Shown here in pieces: positions 1 through 12,169 of a DNA stretch of 64,000 bases (positions are counted from its first letter, which is position 1; each line of letters starts with the position of its first letter). The notes below the pieces were generated by a model. The model made no database searches. It saw nothing but the letters and a program-made list of their open reading frames with translations, and was not told the origin of the DNA. The stretch spans positions 558,001 through 622,000 of the forward strand of contig CANTUR010000167.1 in assembly GCA_947683625.1 (NCBI GenBank). The letters are read 5' to 3'. Origin of the DNA: Mallotus nudiflorus. Taxonomy: Eukaryota; Streptophyta; Magnoliopsida; Malpighiales; Euphorbiaceae. The position numbers and the translations under genes were made by a program.

Positions 1-971
1 GTATAAATTACAGATTGCCCTTTCCAAATGATATTTTCGTAATAAAGCCTCGAATTAATAACTTTATGAATACTAAGTTCCTATTGTCTAAGTCTACGAA
101 ACAGTATTAAGCTTCCCTATGTACAAGGGTGCTCATTGGCCTCTCACTAAAGAATCCTGAGTTGCTAAATTCATGAATTGAGTGAGAATAGGTTTCAAGT
201 AACTTTTCATGGTTGCCTCATCCGTCATTTTCTATGCGTTGAAAAATAATTCAACATTGCGAGTTCTTTGCTTAAAACTTCATTGATAGTATGTAATATC
301 TTAAAATTGAAATACTTTATTCCCCCTGTTTTCCCGAGGTCACTTGCCTATTGAATGCACAATTTTTGCCTTGCTTGTTTCTGTATTGCATTATCTCTTA
401 GCAAAGGTACAACACTAATATCCAAATTTGCTTTCTTCTTTTAAGATAAATGTGTCATGTGGTTTATGCATCATTTCTTACCTGATGACAACTTATGGAT
501 GTCTTTCATAATATCTTGGTAAACTTCAAGCAGCTACGCATAAGCCACACTGAAATGCACACACTTTTGTTCAATGTCATGTCAAAGATACATTATCTTG
601 AAGTTTCTACTTTCAAACAAGATAGTGATTATAAGAAAAATTTATCAACTAAAGTTTGTGATGGCATCATCCTGACTGCACCAACATTAATTTGTTCATT
701 TATCAAATTTGTTTTTAAATCTTGCTATTATTGAACAAATGGTAAGGATTTCATTTCAAGATCCACTCAATGTTGAGGATCTAAGTTGCAGAGATCCTTC
801 TAATTTGTATAACATTAAAATATTTTAGCACATTGGTTAACTTAGGACCAAAAGACGTATTGTACAAGTGCTAGCCAAAATGCTTGACCAACTTTTTTAG
901 AAGTTACATGTATCAGACTTTAGTGAACAATAAATGGTGCATAAAATTTGCAGTTGCAAGTATTTTTTCAG
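1..971. other. AT-rich DNA left of the first supported exon, probably intronic
   Basis: No coding exon can be supported here. The longest plus-strand reading frame, starting at 495, has no family resemblance and no convincing splice sites. The stretch ends in a pyrimidine-rich acceptor just before 972, so it is probably intron of the gene whose last exons follow. Confidence 0.35.
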
Positions 972-2083
972 CATGCACAGACATCTGACAGGGACAATGA
1001 ACATGTTACTAACTGTATTGAAGTGGAGGGCTGTCCACTAAGGTCATTTAACCATTCTGTTGCATTATGCTGTGGAACAAGAAACCCAGTGTTCCAAGAT
1101 ACTCCGCTAGTGTCTAATAAATTAATTACATTTGTTTGGCTTTCAAAGGAATGTACCATCGATAATAGAAGCTTTAAGTGTTGATGGGTCTGGTGGTCAG
1201 CAGATAGAATCCTCAATGGTTGATCCTTCATCAGGTGTTTGTACTCTCCTCGTTTCTCATCTTTTTCATTTAATGGTCACAGAAACTTGTTAATATTTTT
1301 GGATTTGAAACTTTATATGATGCTTCTTTTTGGCAGGGAAAACCTGGGTGTCACCATCGGAGAGATATGCTGTTGTTCCCAATGAATCTGTAAGCTTCTT
1401 TTTTCTTTTTTCTTTTTTTTTTTTTTTAAATATCTGGCTGCTATTGAAGTTTGAAGAAATTTAATATTCATGTGTTCATGTCATTTTGCTGAAGATTTGC
1501 ATCCAGCATGATTATAGAAAATGATGATTAAAGTGAATACCGCAAAATGTTGAAAAATTAGTAAACTGTTTTAGCAGTTGTATTTCATGATATTCTCTTT
1601 GTTGGTAGAAATTCTTAGCTTCTTTTCTTAAGAAAGAATGAATATGTTACTGATTATAAATCAACACATAATCGTGGTGCTGCTCATTTCTCAAAAGATG
1701 GTCGTCCTTTTTTTTTGGCACATATAAATGGTTGGTAATGCTTATCTACATTGAACCATGGAAACAAAATAAATAAATAAATAAATAAATAAATTCTTAT
1801 TATATGCTGATTATTGTCATTATAAATTAGCCATGGATTTTTTTATTCTCAATTTTCTGCCCTTATTGTGAAGAATTGGATAACACACGCACACACACAT
1901 ATATATATATTCCTACTTGAGATATTCCCCAGTTAGAAGAATCCATAAGCCAGCAATTGAGTCCTTGCAGCATTCATATCCACGAAAATTTCTTTGCTGC
2001 TGTTGCAGGCACAAACAGCAGATTCAGGTAAGGGGAATGATGTATATGTTCCTGAAGGTGATGTCAAACGCATGCGAATGTGA
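972..2083 (+). CDS. Last four exons of an unidentified host gene
   Basis: Four exons with matching splice sites and phases are read as 972-1042, 1149-1234, 1337-1389 and 2009-2083, ending in TGA at 2081-2083. Each intron has GT and AG ends, and the codons split by the first two introns (phases 2 and 1) rejoin correctly; the third intron lies between codons. The encoded tail is about 94 residues, polar and acidic, with segments such as PSIIEALSVDGSGG and SPSERYAVVP, and ends in a basic KRMRM. No domain or membrane segment is visible and I do not recognise the family. The 5' part of the gene lies outside the window or in unreadable introns. An alternative open frame across 948-1184 ignores the splice sites and was not used. 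The consistent phases make a real gene end likely, but its identity is open. Confidence 0.5.
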
Positions 2084-2944
2084 TAACCTAAATTGTTATC
2101 ATGTAGCTGTTGAAATAACCTGATACTAGGAGCTTCCAGGATGGCCCTTTGTGTGTTCTAGTGAGTATATGTAAATTATACTTCACGACATTGCCTTTTG
2201 CTATTGTAACTGTTTGAAGAGTTTGTCAATCTAACTGTTACAAATTTTTCTTTCAGTGCTAAAATTCTTGTGCCTTTTAATTATTTATGTTTGAGATTTC
2301 TTGCTTTTTATTAGCAGTACTATTTTTGTGTTTGTGTTTTTTCAAACTGTTCTAGGACAAGGAGGGGGATGGGGAATTGAAGATTCCATTGGAAAAAGGT
2401 CACATCAAGATTGTAAAATCAGAGTTTGAAGCTAGAAGAAGACAATTTCCCTCCTCCCTCCTTAAGTTGGAGATTGATGAATATCTTATCCAACTTGGAA
2501 AGTAGAAAAGAAAATTATGCTGAGCAGAAAATAGTGGTTTTATGACTGTAGTCTTGAAGGAACTTAAGTTGTAGTCTTGGAGGAACTCAAGTTGTGCGGA
2601 TTGCACAGTTCTCGATTTGTTCCTGTACAACATAGTAGTAGTACGTGTCGAAGTGCCAAGTGATTCAAGAAACGCTAGAGTGGCTGCAATATATATGGCA
2701 GCTTAAATATCACTCTGCAAATGAACAAGAGATGGAGGAGTCCGAAAATCCTCAAGTTGAAAGCCCATATCAACTTATAAACTGAAGAACATTTGCTATG
2801 ATATTTTTCCATTGCAAAAGAGAAAGAAACAGTTACTGGTTGTTTTTACTTTGTTAGGAAGTTAATGAATTGCCAAGAAAAATACAAAATCTTGTAAGAG
2901 AGCTTGTAAGTTATGGAACAAGTGTTCATCGCAGGATCCTATAA
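2084..2944 (+). other. Possible 3' UTR with short coding-like stretches
   Basis: A plausible intron runs from a GTGAGT donor at 2161 to an acceptor at 2354-2355. The next 150 bases (2356-2505) are open in one frame to TAG. Two further open stretches, 2642-2785 and 2858-2944, also have protein-like composition (for example LEWLQYIWQLK and LPRKIQNLVREL). None matches a family I know. They could be extra or alternative exons of the gene ending at 2083, or remains of another gene. Confidence 0.25.
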
Positions 2945-4389
2945 AAAAAAATAAAAAGCCATGGTAGGAGGATGCCTGAGAACATTTATGGTAGCATCTC
3001 AATGACTATTTCAAGGTGGCGGAAATCTGGTCAAATATGATAGCGTCTACCCACCAATCTTCTTCACTGTGCAGGTTCAAGCAATAAGTGACTACTTTCA
3101 TTATCAAGTTTCAGGTCGTCGGGAAGAGGAAACAACGGGTTTAGTACCTGTAAATCCAAGTTTACAACATTTAAAAGTATGTCTAAGGTGTCTTAATTGA
3201 GAAAAGTTCCTGGATCAAGTCTTGCCACTTTGAAGCCTTGGAAGACTTACCTTGGTGAACACGAGGCATGTGGAGGTTCAAGATTTAAAGGATTCAGCCT
3301 AGATTAATAAGGGTGGTTTCATATATAACGCAAACACCAAAAGAAAAAAAAAAGCATTGAATTTTTATTTTTTCAAAACTAAATTTTCAAACAAAAACTT
3401 TTTAAAAATAACATACAACAAAAACATGCTTCTTTCTTGTTCTCTATTATTTTACTGCTCTTGTGCTCTCTCTCTCGCTCTCTCTTCTTTGAAAAACCAT
3501 TTGAAAGGTTTAATTTCACGAGTTGCCTCTTTTCTGTATATATAATAACACTTAGTTTTGAGTGCATGTTTTGCAAATCTTGTGTTGTTCTATGGTTTTG
3601 TTAGCTTTTATTTCTTTGCTCAACTGTTGTGTGTGTTGCTTCTGAGTCATCAAATTCAAATGTTTGTTATATATTGTTTGTCATAAGAGTGTTGTGAATT
3701 ATCTCGTTGCTTTTTGGAACCGGCTTCCAGCCCTATCTTGTTGATGGATGTTGATGAGCAGTGAGTGGATATCATTTTTTATGGCATGGCAGGATTCAGG
3801 ATATATTGCTAAAACGTGATTTGCCACAAGACCTGGTATTTATCATGGGATGTTATCGGTACTTTCCATCAGACCACATTGAAGCGATGAGGTTGATAGG
3901 ACCAGGAGGCTGCTGGAATGTGCAAGGCTTTTAAATTGTACTAGCAATACATTATTGAGTTTTATTTGTAGTCTCAAGCTGTGATGTCAAACATGTTTTA
4001 GTTGCATGTCAACCATGACACAGGTGTTCCCTTCTTTTTTAAGCTTCTAAACTCTGTGACACCACAGCTAGAGGGCATGTCTAGAGATTGTGTTAAGAAG
4101 AATAGAAAATAGGATTTGCTTCTAACTGCTAATTAAATTCTTTGAACAAATTCGTGGGACAAATAAAATCTGATTTATTATGTTTGTAATAACAAGAAAA
4201 TTGCCAATTAATGTTCAACCAAGTTCTATATGTTTTGTAGATAACTTGGAGATTATTGTAGATGAAAGAAGTAACTAGAAATCAACAAAAGCAAAGAGCT
4301 CTTGTTGAATGATAAGTTGAAGGACTTAGAGTTTTTGATAGGTTCATTCAAAGTGGAATTCAATGCAATGAAATGAAAAGTTATACGAT
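2945..4389. other. Intergenic DNA without recognised features
   Basis: Mostly AT-rich unique-looking sequence, with a CT-rich tract near 3462-3487. Short open stretches near 3780-3930 on the plus strand carry no recognisable motif. I see no gene, RNA or terminal repeat. Confidence 0.4.
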
Positions 4390-5390
4390 TTCAATTTGAT
4401 CGAAGTTTTGTTAGATAGAAAAAATACATTAAATTTTGTTAAATTAATGCTACTTACAAAACTTATAAAATAAAAATCAACAAAATTTTGAATTGTTGAT
4501 TTTTGTTACTTTTTCAGTTTTTTTATTATTAATAATAATAATAAAATTAATACCATAACTAAAATAGATTCATGTTAGGATTGTAGCTGCAGGAGATATT
4601 TCATGTGTCCAAAAGCCTTATTCATATATTGCCTTAGCTTTTATTATTTGTCAAAAAAAAAAGTAGTATTTTTTGATATATTTCATAATTTTTTCTTGTC
4701 ATTTTTTAATTTTTCATAAAAATCAACAAATGGATAAAAAAATTGAAAAAAATAACTAACTAAAATGATAAAAATCAAAAAAAAATTACAATTGTTGATT
4801 TTTGTTGTTTTTTCATTAATAATACTAAAATTAGGGTCATAAATAAATTTTTTACTCTTAATAGTATTAATGATAAAAATAATAATTTTTTTATATATTT
4901 TATAATTTTTTTGTGTTTATTTTTGGTTTTTACCAAAATCAACGAAAGAAAACAACAAAAATTAATAATAAAAATAATCATTCTAAATATGGGAAATTTC
5001 CTTAATTTTTACTTATATTTAAAAATAAAAAATATTTTTTCATTTTTTTGTTGTTTTTTAACAAAAATCAACAAGCGGAAAATAACAAAAAATAATTGTA
5101 AACAACAACTGAAACAAAAAAAACAATTAAAATCAACAAATTTTTACAATTGTTGATTTTTGTTGATGTTTATTGTCTATTCAGTTGTTTTTCTATTATT
5201 AATAATAAAATCAAGATCATAAATAAATTTTTTACTTTTATCAGTATTAATAACAAAAAATAATATTCTTTTGATATATTTTATATTTTTTTTTGTTTTT
5301 AACTACAATCAACAAATAAAAACAACAAAAAACAACTGATAGTTTAAGTAGTTTAATTTTTATATACTAAGTAATTATTCTAAAATATAA
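4390..5390. repeat. AT-rich block of short inverted repeats
   Basis: The block is built from many imperfect copies of a sequence of the type AACAAAAATCAACAA and its complement TTGTTGATTTTTGTT, alternating with poly-A, poly-T and ATT runs. Several pairs face each other closely enough to form hairpins, for instance near 4480-4505 and 5130-5165. A related block occurs at 25140-26390. The reading frames inside it are low-complexity and not genes. It could be a cluster of degraded MITEs. Confidence 0.5.
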
Positions 5391-5429
5391 AATTAAAATC
5401 ATTTAAATAAATCTAAAGTCCCTTATGAT

Positions 5430-6275
5430 GAGTTGCTCGGTACCAAAGGGTTTTTTCTGGCTTCCCGATGCGTTTTTCTAGGGCGTTTCATTCAGCATGG
5501 TCGTTGAAACTCTCTTCATAGCTATAAGTTCTTTGGAGGGCTAGTTTTTTGGAAGCTGTATATTCCATTTGGTATGCACGTAATAGAGCAATTTTTCATG
5601 CTAAATTTGTTCCTGTGTACATTGCTATTCGCAAAATCTGCAAAGCCATTACTGAAGTGTTTATTTTCAAGCTTGGCTTCATGGCAAATATGCAGTTGGA
5701 CTTAGTGATTCTGCGTTGCCTTCGAATTCATGGAAATGTGCATCGTCCCCCTTCTATTTTTGGTGTTCACTGGTTTCCTCTTTCTTCGGGCTGGTTGAAG
5801 CTCAACACTGACGGAGCTGCTAGGGGGTGCTCCTAGGTTAGCGGGGGCAGGAGGTCTCTTTCGTAATCATCTTGGCTCTCATATTGCCTCTTTTGCTACC
5901 CCTTTGGGCGTTAAATTTGCCTTTGTGGTTGAGCTTTATGCGGTCATGATAGGAATTCATCATGCTCAAATAATTTGGCATATATGTCTTCGGATTGAAT
6001 GTGATAGCCTTTATGTTGTTCAACATTTACAGAATAGAGATCTTGCTGTCCCTCGGTCTCTTCGTCATCAATGGCAAGCTTGTCTTAACACTTTGTCCTT
6101 CATGCAAGTTCATATAAGTCATATATAGAGAGAAGGAAATTTTGTTGCTGATAAGCTTGCTACTATGGGCATTAGTCTTCGTCAGATCAAATGGTGGCCT
6201 TCTCATCCTTTTGAATTTAATGATTTAGTCCTACGGGATATGTTACGCAAAGAGAACTTTAGGTTCTCCTCTTAA
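5430..6275 (+). pseudogene. LINE retrotransposon 3' end: RNase H-like domain, broken
   Basis: The plus strand encodes the reverse transcriptase-linked RNase H domain (RVT_3 type) found at the C-terminus of plant non-LTR retrotransposons. Visible features are the start motif LKLNTDGAARG near 5795-5830, the LAGAGGLFRN turn after it, a central acidic ECDS near 5998-6010, and a late REGNFVADKLA near 6129-6161. A one-base frameshift separates the first two blocks around 5837, and an in-frame TAG at 6126-6128 replaces a residue before REGN. The frame then stays open to TAA at 6273-6275. The reverse transcriptase upstream is missing, as is usual for 5'-truncated LINEs. Confidence 0.75.
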
Positions 6276-7543
6276 TTTTGTACTGCCACCCTGCGGTTGT
6301 TTTGCTTCTATTCTTTTTTTTTTTTAATTATTATTTTAATAAATAGGTATGGAGTGATTCATGATGAGGGTACTAGAGAGATGTCAATTTAGTCAAGATA
6401 TTTTGATTCATTACTGATATCATTTTTAGTCCGGTTTTTTAAAAAAATTAAAAATAAGGATACATACATAAAAATAAATAAAATGAGTTTGATAGAAAAA
6501 AAAATACCAAAACTACAAAGAAGGAAAAACAGAAGTGAAAAAACGGAGGGACAAAAATGAAAAAAATTGGGACGCAAAGACAAAAATGAAAAGATGGTGC
6601 TTTGACTATTCTCGAAGTAAAATGTTCTCTTAATATAATTCAAGTACAAGAGGGCTGAATAAAGAACAATTAGGCTGAAATGCTTTTAGGCCTTAATTTC
6701 ATTATTGTGGGCTTAGAATTGTTAATGGAAAAATTACACCCACCACCTCATTTGACCAATTTTTTTTGAGACCTTCACATAAAAAGCCTTAAAAAGTTAG
6801 TTAGCTTAATAACTACAAGACCGTCTACTTTTCATTAATTAGAAGGGTATCCTAAAAACCAAAGATAATTACCCGCCTACACCTATTACCCATGTCTCAA
6901 CTCTCTTCCACTCTCTTCTGCTTTTTTCTCCAAAAATCGCAACTAAGTGATACACTTTTCCAATACTACTATATTGTTATTATTATTATAAAAATATATG
7001 AAAAATATTCTAAATAAAAAAAATCTTCATTACAGTATATTTTACGTTTTTGTATATTTTATATTTCTAATACAATTTTTTATTATAGTATAGTTTATAT
7101 TTTTGAAAAATATTATTGTACCAAAACAATAAAATTCATATGTTCGTTACTTAAATAGATTAAAAAAATACTACTAATTATTCATTTATTTTTATTTTAT
7201 TAAAAAAGGTAAAAAAAAACATGTGGAGCTCAATTTTAATAGATAAGTGTGAGCGACGGGGTTAAGCGCGCACTAAAGTGTTTGGCGACTATGTCACTGT
7301 GTGAGTTTAAGGCCCACTAGGAAATACATAATGAGCTTGTGACCCAAAATGGAGATGGAGTCACCACTCGGATAAAAGCCGAGACACATTGTACATCAAC
7401 TTCCACGGAGGTTCCTAGAAGCCGTTATTAGATATCAGGTTCAAAAACTAGATATGGATTTTTGGAATGCTCACCCAATCTTACGGTTGGTCTCTGTGCG
7501 TGTTTCATATTTTATTACCTTTGATTATTAAATTATGAAAAGA
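6276..7543. other. Intergenic AT-rich DNA
   Basis: A T-rich run near 6311-6330 probably belongs to the LINE 3' end. The rest is AT-rich with no gene. A less AT-rich patch at 7240-7500 resembles non-coding parts of LTR elements, but I cannot place it. Confidence 0.35.
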
Positions 7544-9020
7544 GTCTAGAGGGGGGGTGAATAGGACTATCAAATAAAAATGAGAAATTAAAATAATTCT
7601 TTGCAAGAGTTAAATGGAAGTTGAGAATTAAGAACACAAAAATTTAAGGAGTTCAGATTTAATGACAATCCTACGTCTCCACCTAACTTATCCCCAAGTT
7701 AGCATTTTCAATCACCCATAATCTTATTCATAAGATTGAGATTACACAGGAGTTTTATGGCTCACCCTTATAACTTTACAACTTTACAACTTGAGTTTTC
7801 AAGACTCACTAAAAAATCAAATCCCAAGTGTTTCAATGGACAACACTTAATCCAATTCTTTTAGAAATAAATCTCACTTCACTTTTAATCTATCCTAAGA
7901 TTTAAGATGAAAAGAAATTTTATTTCTAACACATAATCAACTCTCATGAGAGTTATACAAAAAAAGAATTATTTTAGAGAATTTGAGAGCTCAATTGAAT
8001 GTTTAAAAAAGAATGAATGATAAATAAGTTTTTTAACTTCCATTCAGCTCTAAAAGGTGTTTATATAGACAAACACTAAAAATATAGTTGTTGGAGGTGC
8101 AAATAATATGTCCAACATCTATATTTTGAATCCAATGTTTATAATTTTGAATTGTTGATAATGATGCTGTATGACAACTATACATGGATTGAAACGTGAT
8201 TGGCTACTGAAGACGTTCGGATTGGCTACCAAAGACATTCAAATTTGCCTATATTTTCTTTATAAAAGTTGTAGATATTTGACTTAGTTTTCCAAATAAT
8301 TTTGAATCACCTCAATTGGACTTCTATATCTCAAGATATATCCAAAATATTGAGAGCTATGCAATCTAAAATGCAGACTACTGTCGAACAACTATACACA
8401 AGTTGAAGCCATGATTTTATATTGGAGATGTTTGAATTTGCCCATACTTTTTTCATGATAGTTATAGATATTTGACTTAAATTTTCATATCATTTTAAAT
8501 CACTTCTATTAGACTTTTATAGCTCAAGATATGTCCAAAATACTAAGAGCTGTGCAATCTAAAATGCAAACTACTATTAGACAGCTATGCACAAGTTGAA
8601 GCCATGATTTTCTATTGGAGAAGTTTGAATTTTCCCATACACTCTTCATGAAAGTTTTAGATATTTGACTTATATTTTCATATCATTTTAAATCACTTCA
8701 ATTGGACTTCTGTAACTTAAGATATGTCTAAAATACTAAGAGCTATGCAATCTGAAATGACAGCTATATACGTTGATTTCGACTTAATATTTTCATACCC
8801 AAATGAACTAAGATTTTGAAAAGAAAGCCTAATTTAGAAAGCTCAAGATGTCTATTTCAAATGTGAAGAAGATAACTTTCTCATTATAAATCTCTAAGGA
8901 TGTTAAAAGTCTCATTGAATCTCAGAGGTCGAATAAGCCCAAGATAATCATACTTCATTTTAACTTCCAATGGAGTCCTAACTTATACACACTTAAACAA
9001 ACAAATTAAATGTTCAAAAT
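7544..9020 (+). repeat. Dispersed repeat family A, copy 1
   Basis: This copy starts with a G-rich segment (TCTAGAGGGGGGGTGAATAGG, 7550-7570). It continues through a part rich in ACTTATCCCCAAGTTAG and CACTTAATCCAATTC type sequence, then a 193-bp tandem array. A reverse-complement copy lies at 20430-21745 and a partial forward copy at 51206-51620. It has no coding capacity. The size and the lack of proteins suit a solo LTR or a large non-autonomous element, but the class was not resolved. Confidence 0.6.
8234..8770 (+). repeat. 193-bp tandem repeat inside family A
   Basis: Three successive diverged units can be aligned by eye. The word GATATTTGACTTA recurs at about 8274, 8467 and 8660, a spacing of 193 bp, and the neighbouring text (CCCATAC, AAATCACTTC, AAGATATGTC, GAGCTATGCAATCTAAAATG) recurs with it. 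The third unit is shorter. The family A copy at 20430-21745 appears to hold only one such unit. Confidence 0.75.
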
Positions 9021-11337
9021 TAAGTTTGTTAATATCAAAATTAAGATTGATTATTGCTAAGGTCAATAAATTATTTCCTTAATTTAATGTGGATTGAAAT
9101 CATTTCCAATTTTATATTTTAGTACGAGTTTGCACATTAGTCCCATTTTCATGTTTATAACCCGACATTCAATATGAATGAAACAAATAACAATAATTTT
9201 ACAACCATAAATTCCAAATGAATAAGGGAAAGGATTAAGGATTACAATGTTTTTTTCAAAGAAACATAAAATAAATAGAAAATAAACTAATTAATTAGAC
9301 AAATGAAACCTCTCAAGAACTAATTAATAGGCTAACTATTTGATGATTAAAAATCACCAAAAAATCCCTACAATAAGCACAAATTAGTCCTTTCTCATAT
9401 ATGTTTTCAAGGAAATTTGCTAGATGAATCTCTAGCTTTGAAAGTATCTTTTCCACTTTTTAATTTCATCATATGGTTGGAACTGGTCCCATCGAGTGTG
9501 TCAAAAGATTGTTGATATTTTTTTTTAAATGGATCGAGTCGAGCATGCCAAAGGAGAATTTCTTTAATGATTTTTTACTTCTTTCAGATGATTTTGTAGG
9601 TTCCCAAACTCATTTACCATAATTTTTTTAGATTCCAATAAGACTTTGTGAATCTAAAGAGAGTGTATTTGTAGAGACAATGGAAAAGAAAATTTTGTAT
9701 TTTTGAAAAGCTATTACAAACTGAGTAAAAAGAAATAAAGCAAAGCTTGTAAATAAGAAAGCAACAATGATTTGTTAATTTTGTTGATAATGACCAAGAA
9801 TTTTGAATTGGATGATCATTTGATGATTGGTGATGATTGTTGATGTAATGATGTTTGTAATAGATACTCCAATGATTTCCTTTGTCTTTATTTATAATCA
9901 TGGAATTTATTCTCCAATTTAATTTTTCATCTTAAGAATTTCTTCCGTTTCCTGGAAAAATACATTTTGTAACTTCAGTCCATAAATTACCTCTCCAAGT
10001 AGACAATGGTCAATTTTCAACTCCAAAATATTATGACTTTGGCATTAAGTTACAGTGGGTTGGGCTTTTGAAATTTAATTGAACTAGTATGAACCAATAT
10101 TAATGGACACAACATCTCTATAACCCAAAATTAAATATAGGCTTAAACATAAACTTATTTCATTGGCTTTTTTGTTGATATTTTTGTAACCTAAAACTAT
10201 ATTTTAGGAAATGCAAGTTCTTTAGGAATTAAAAGTCAAATATTTTGAATTAAGTTCTACTAGAACTTATTTAGGGTGGTTAACTTTTTTTGTCACTTGT
10301 ACTAATGAATACATGTAATTTGTGCATGGAACTATTTTTGTTTTAAGAACATCTAGAAAATGTCATTTGTCCTTTTTTTTATGTTATTTTGGATCCAACA
10401 AATTTGAGATGTAGTCCATTTTAGTGAATCCTTTCATTGGTAGAACCAAAAGTTGCTTTCATTACTCTTTTTTTTTTTTAATGGCAGAACCAAAACATTG
10501 CAAAAACATAATACATTACATTAATAGAGCAATTAAGTTCCATTATGTAGCTAAAAAATTAGTTCCATTACATAAATTGATTATCATTAACAAATCAGCT
10601 AAAACCCATAAATAATCCCAACAAAAATACCCAGGAAATTACAAGCAATGCATAAGCCATCATCTTCTTCTCCCTTGATTTTTCTAGTTCAAGCCCTTTA
10701 TTTTTTTTAGTCATTCAAATTTTGCCCACAGCTTTGCAATCTTCCTTTCAATATCATTAACTGACACCATTCCTTTGCAATTTGACTTTAATTGTTTTTT
10801 TTAGCTAATAACACATTATTCTTAAATTTCAGCACGTTAATCACTTCCCTTCCTCTTTGGCTCATTGCCTCATAATGCCAAAGGAAAAAAACCACAGTTT
10901 TTATTTTACATATCAACTAAACAACCATAAAATTATCAAACCAATTTTATATATTTTGAATCAATTCCAAGTTTTATTGAATTATAAAAAGCTTACTTTA
11001 TAATTCACACAACCATTAAATCTTCTACTATGATTCTCATATATCCATGATGCCCATCTTAAAGCTTTCAATCTCATTCCCTTAATTCGATAATTATAGA
11101 ATATCATAATCTATTCATGCAGTTGGTCAATTGTTGGAAGTCATTAATGCTTAAAAAGAAGGCATCGCTACTACCAAAGTTATTTCCCTTCTCAATTTTG
11201 AGTTTTCCTTTATGAATCACTCAATTTAATTTTCTAGGATTTCTCCATTGAAAGTCAGAAATGAGGAAGAATGATAAGTTATGCTGAAAGAGAAAGATCA
11301 TTAAAGTGTTATGCTTATAGGTCTCACTCTTTGCAAT
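9021..11337. other. Intergenic DNA without recognised genes
   Basis: AT-rich sequence. Minus-strand frames near 9614-9901 and plus-strand frames near 10424-10615 are low-complexity. A short minus-strand stretch near 10720-10790 reads as a plausible helical peptide but has no family match. No terminal repeats or RNA genes were seen. Confidence 0.35.
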
Positions 11338-12169
11338 TGATATGAACCCTACCTATAAAGGAGATAAAACGTGCATTCAACTTTGAATATTAGCCCAAAG
11401 ATCATCAATGATAGGTTGTGTTGATAGAGCTAAACCCCTTACTTATTAAATTAAAGCAAGATACTTAGCTATTAAAAGATGAACAATTACACAATTCTAA
11501 GTCTAACTTAGCAATTGTAATGAAAGGTAGATGTGAAACAATTCAAGTAAACTTGCAAAATTTTAAAAGAACAAAGTTAAGGGAAAACCTCACTTAATTA
11601 ATTAAAATTGTCAAAAAATACATCTCAAATTCGTCCTACATATGTTTAGCCTTTATATAGGCATGTAAACAACCTAACCCTTGAAGGAAAATGTTTTCTT
11701 CCTTATTCCCAAAGATGCCTATATAGGAAAATCCTCAATTATGGAGATTTCCTTTAAAATATGACAACTAATGACAATTCATCTTTGAAAAGTCAAAATT
11801 GACAACTCATTATAACTAAGCAAAATGACAATTCATGACAACTAAACAAAATGACAACTCATGACAATTAAGCAAAATGACAACTTATGACAACTAAGCA
11901 TTGAAGTATGCCATGTAGAATGTTGACCCTTAACTTTAACTTGTTGACTCTTTGACTTTGATTTTGACTCATTAACTTATTGACTTTGACCTTGAATATC
12001 CTTGAATCTTTTTGAATCTTCCTTATTGACTCCAAAATAAAAAAAAAAAAAAACTCCAAAATTCATCCATATCAAGCTAATTAATTTCAAAATATGAAAT
12101 TAAGCTAACCAACTTGAATTCTTCATCATTTGGCTCTATGCTTGCACTTTGTAACCCTTTTAAGGTTCA
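11338..12169 (-). repeat. Element D 3' LTR
   Basis: Long direct repeat of 13555-14332, clearly similar along its length by eye. On the minus strand it starts TGAACCTTAAAAGG and ends GTTCATATCA. It has a TATATAAA-type promoter box on the minus strand near 11651-11662. It also has a minisatellite at about 11762-11900 built on ATGACAACT(C/T)ATGACAA units. The array has fewer units in the other LTR, which accounts for much of the length difference. Confidence 0.8.

Noticed and set aside
948..1184. Single-exon gene of 78 codons
   Set aside because: The region is better explained by two exons (972-1042 and 1149-1234) with an intron, since phases and splice sites then agree.
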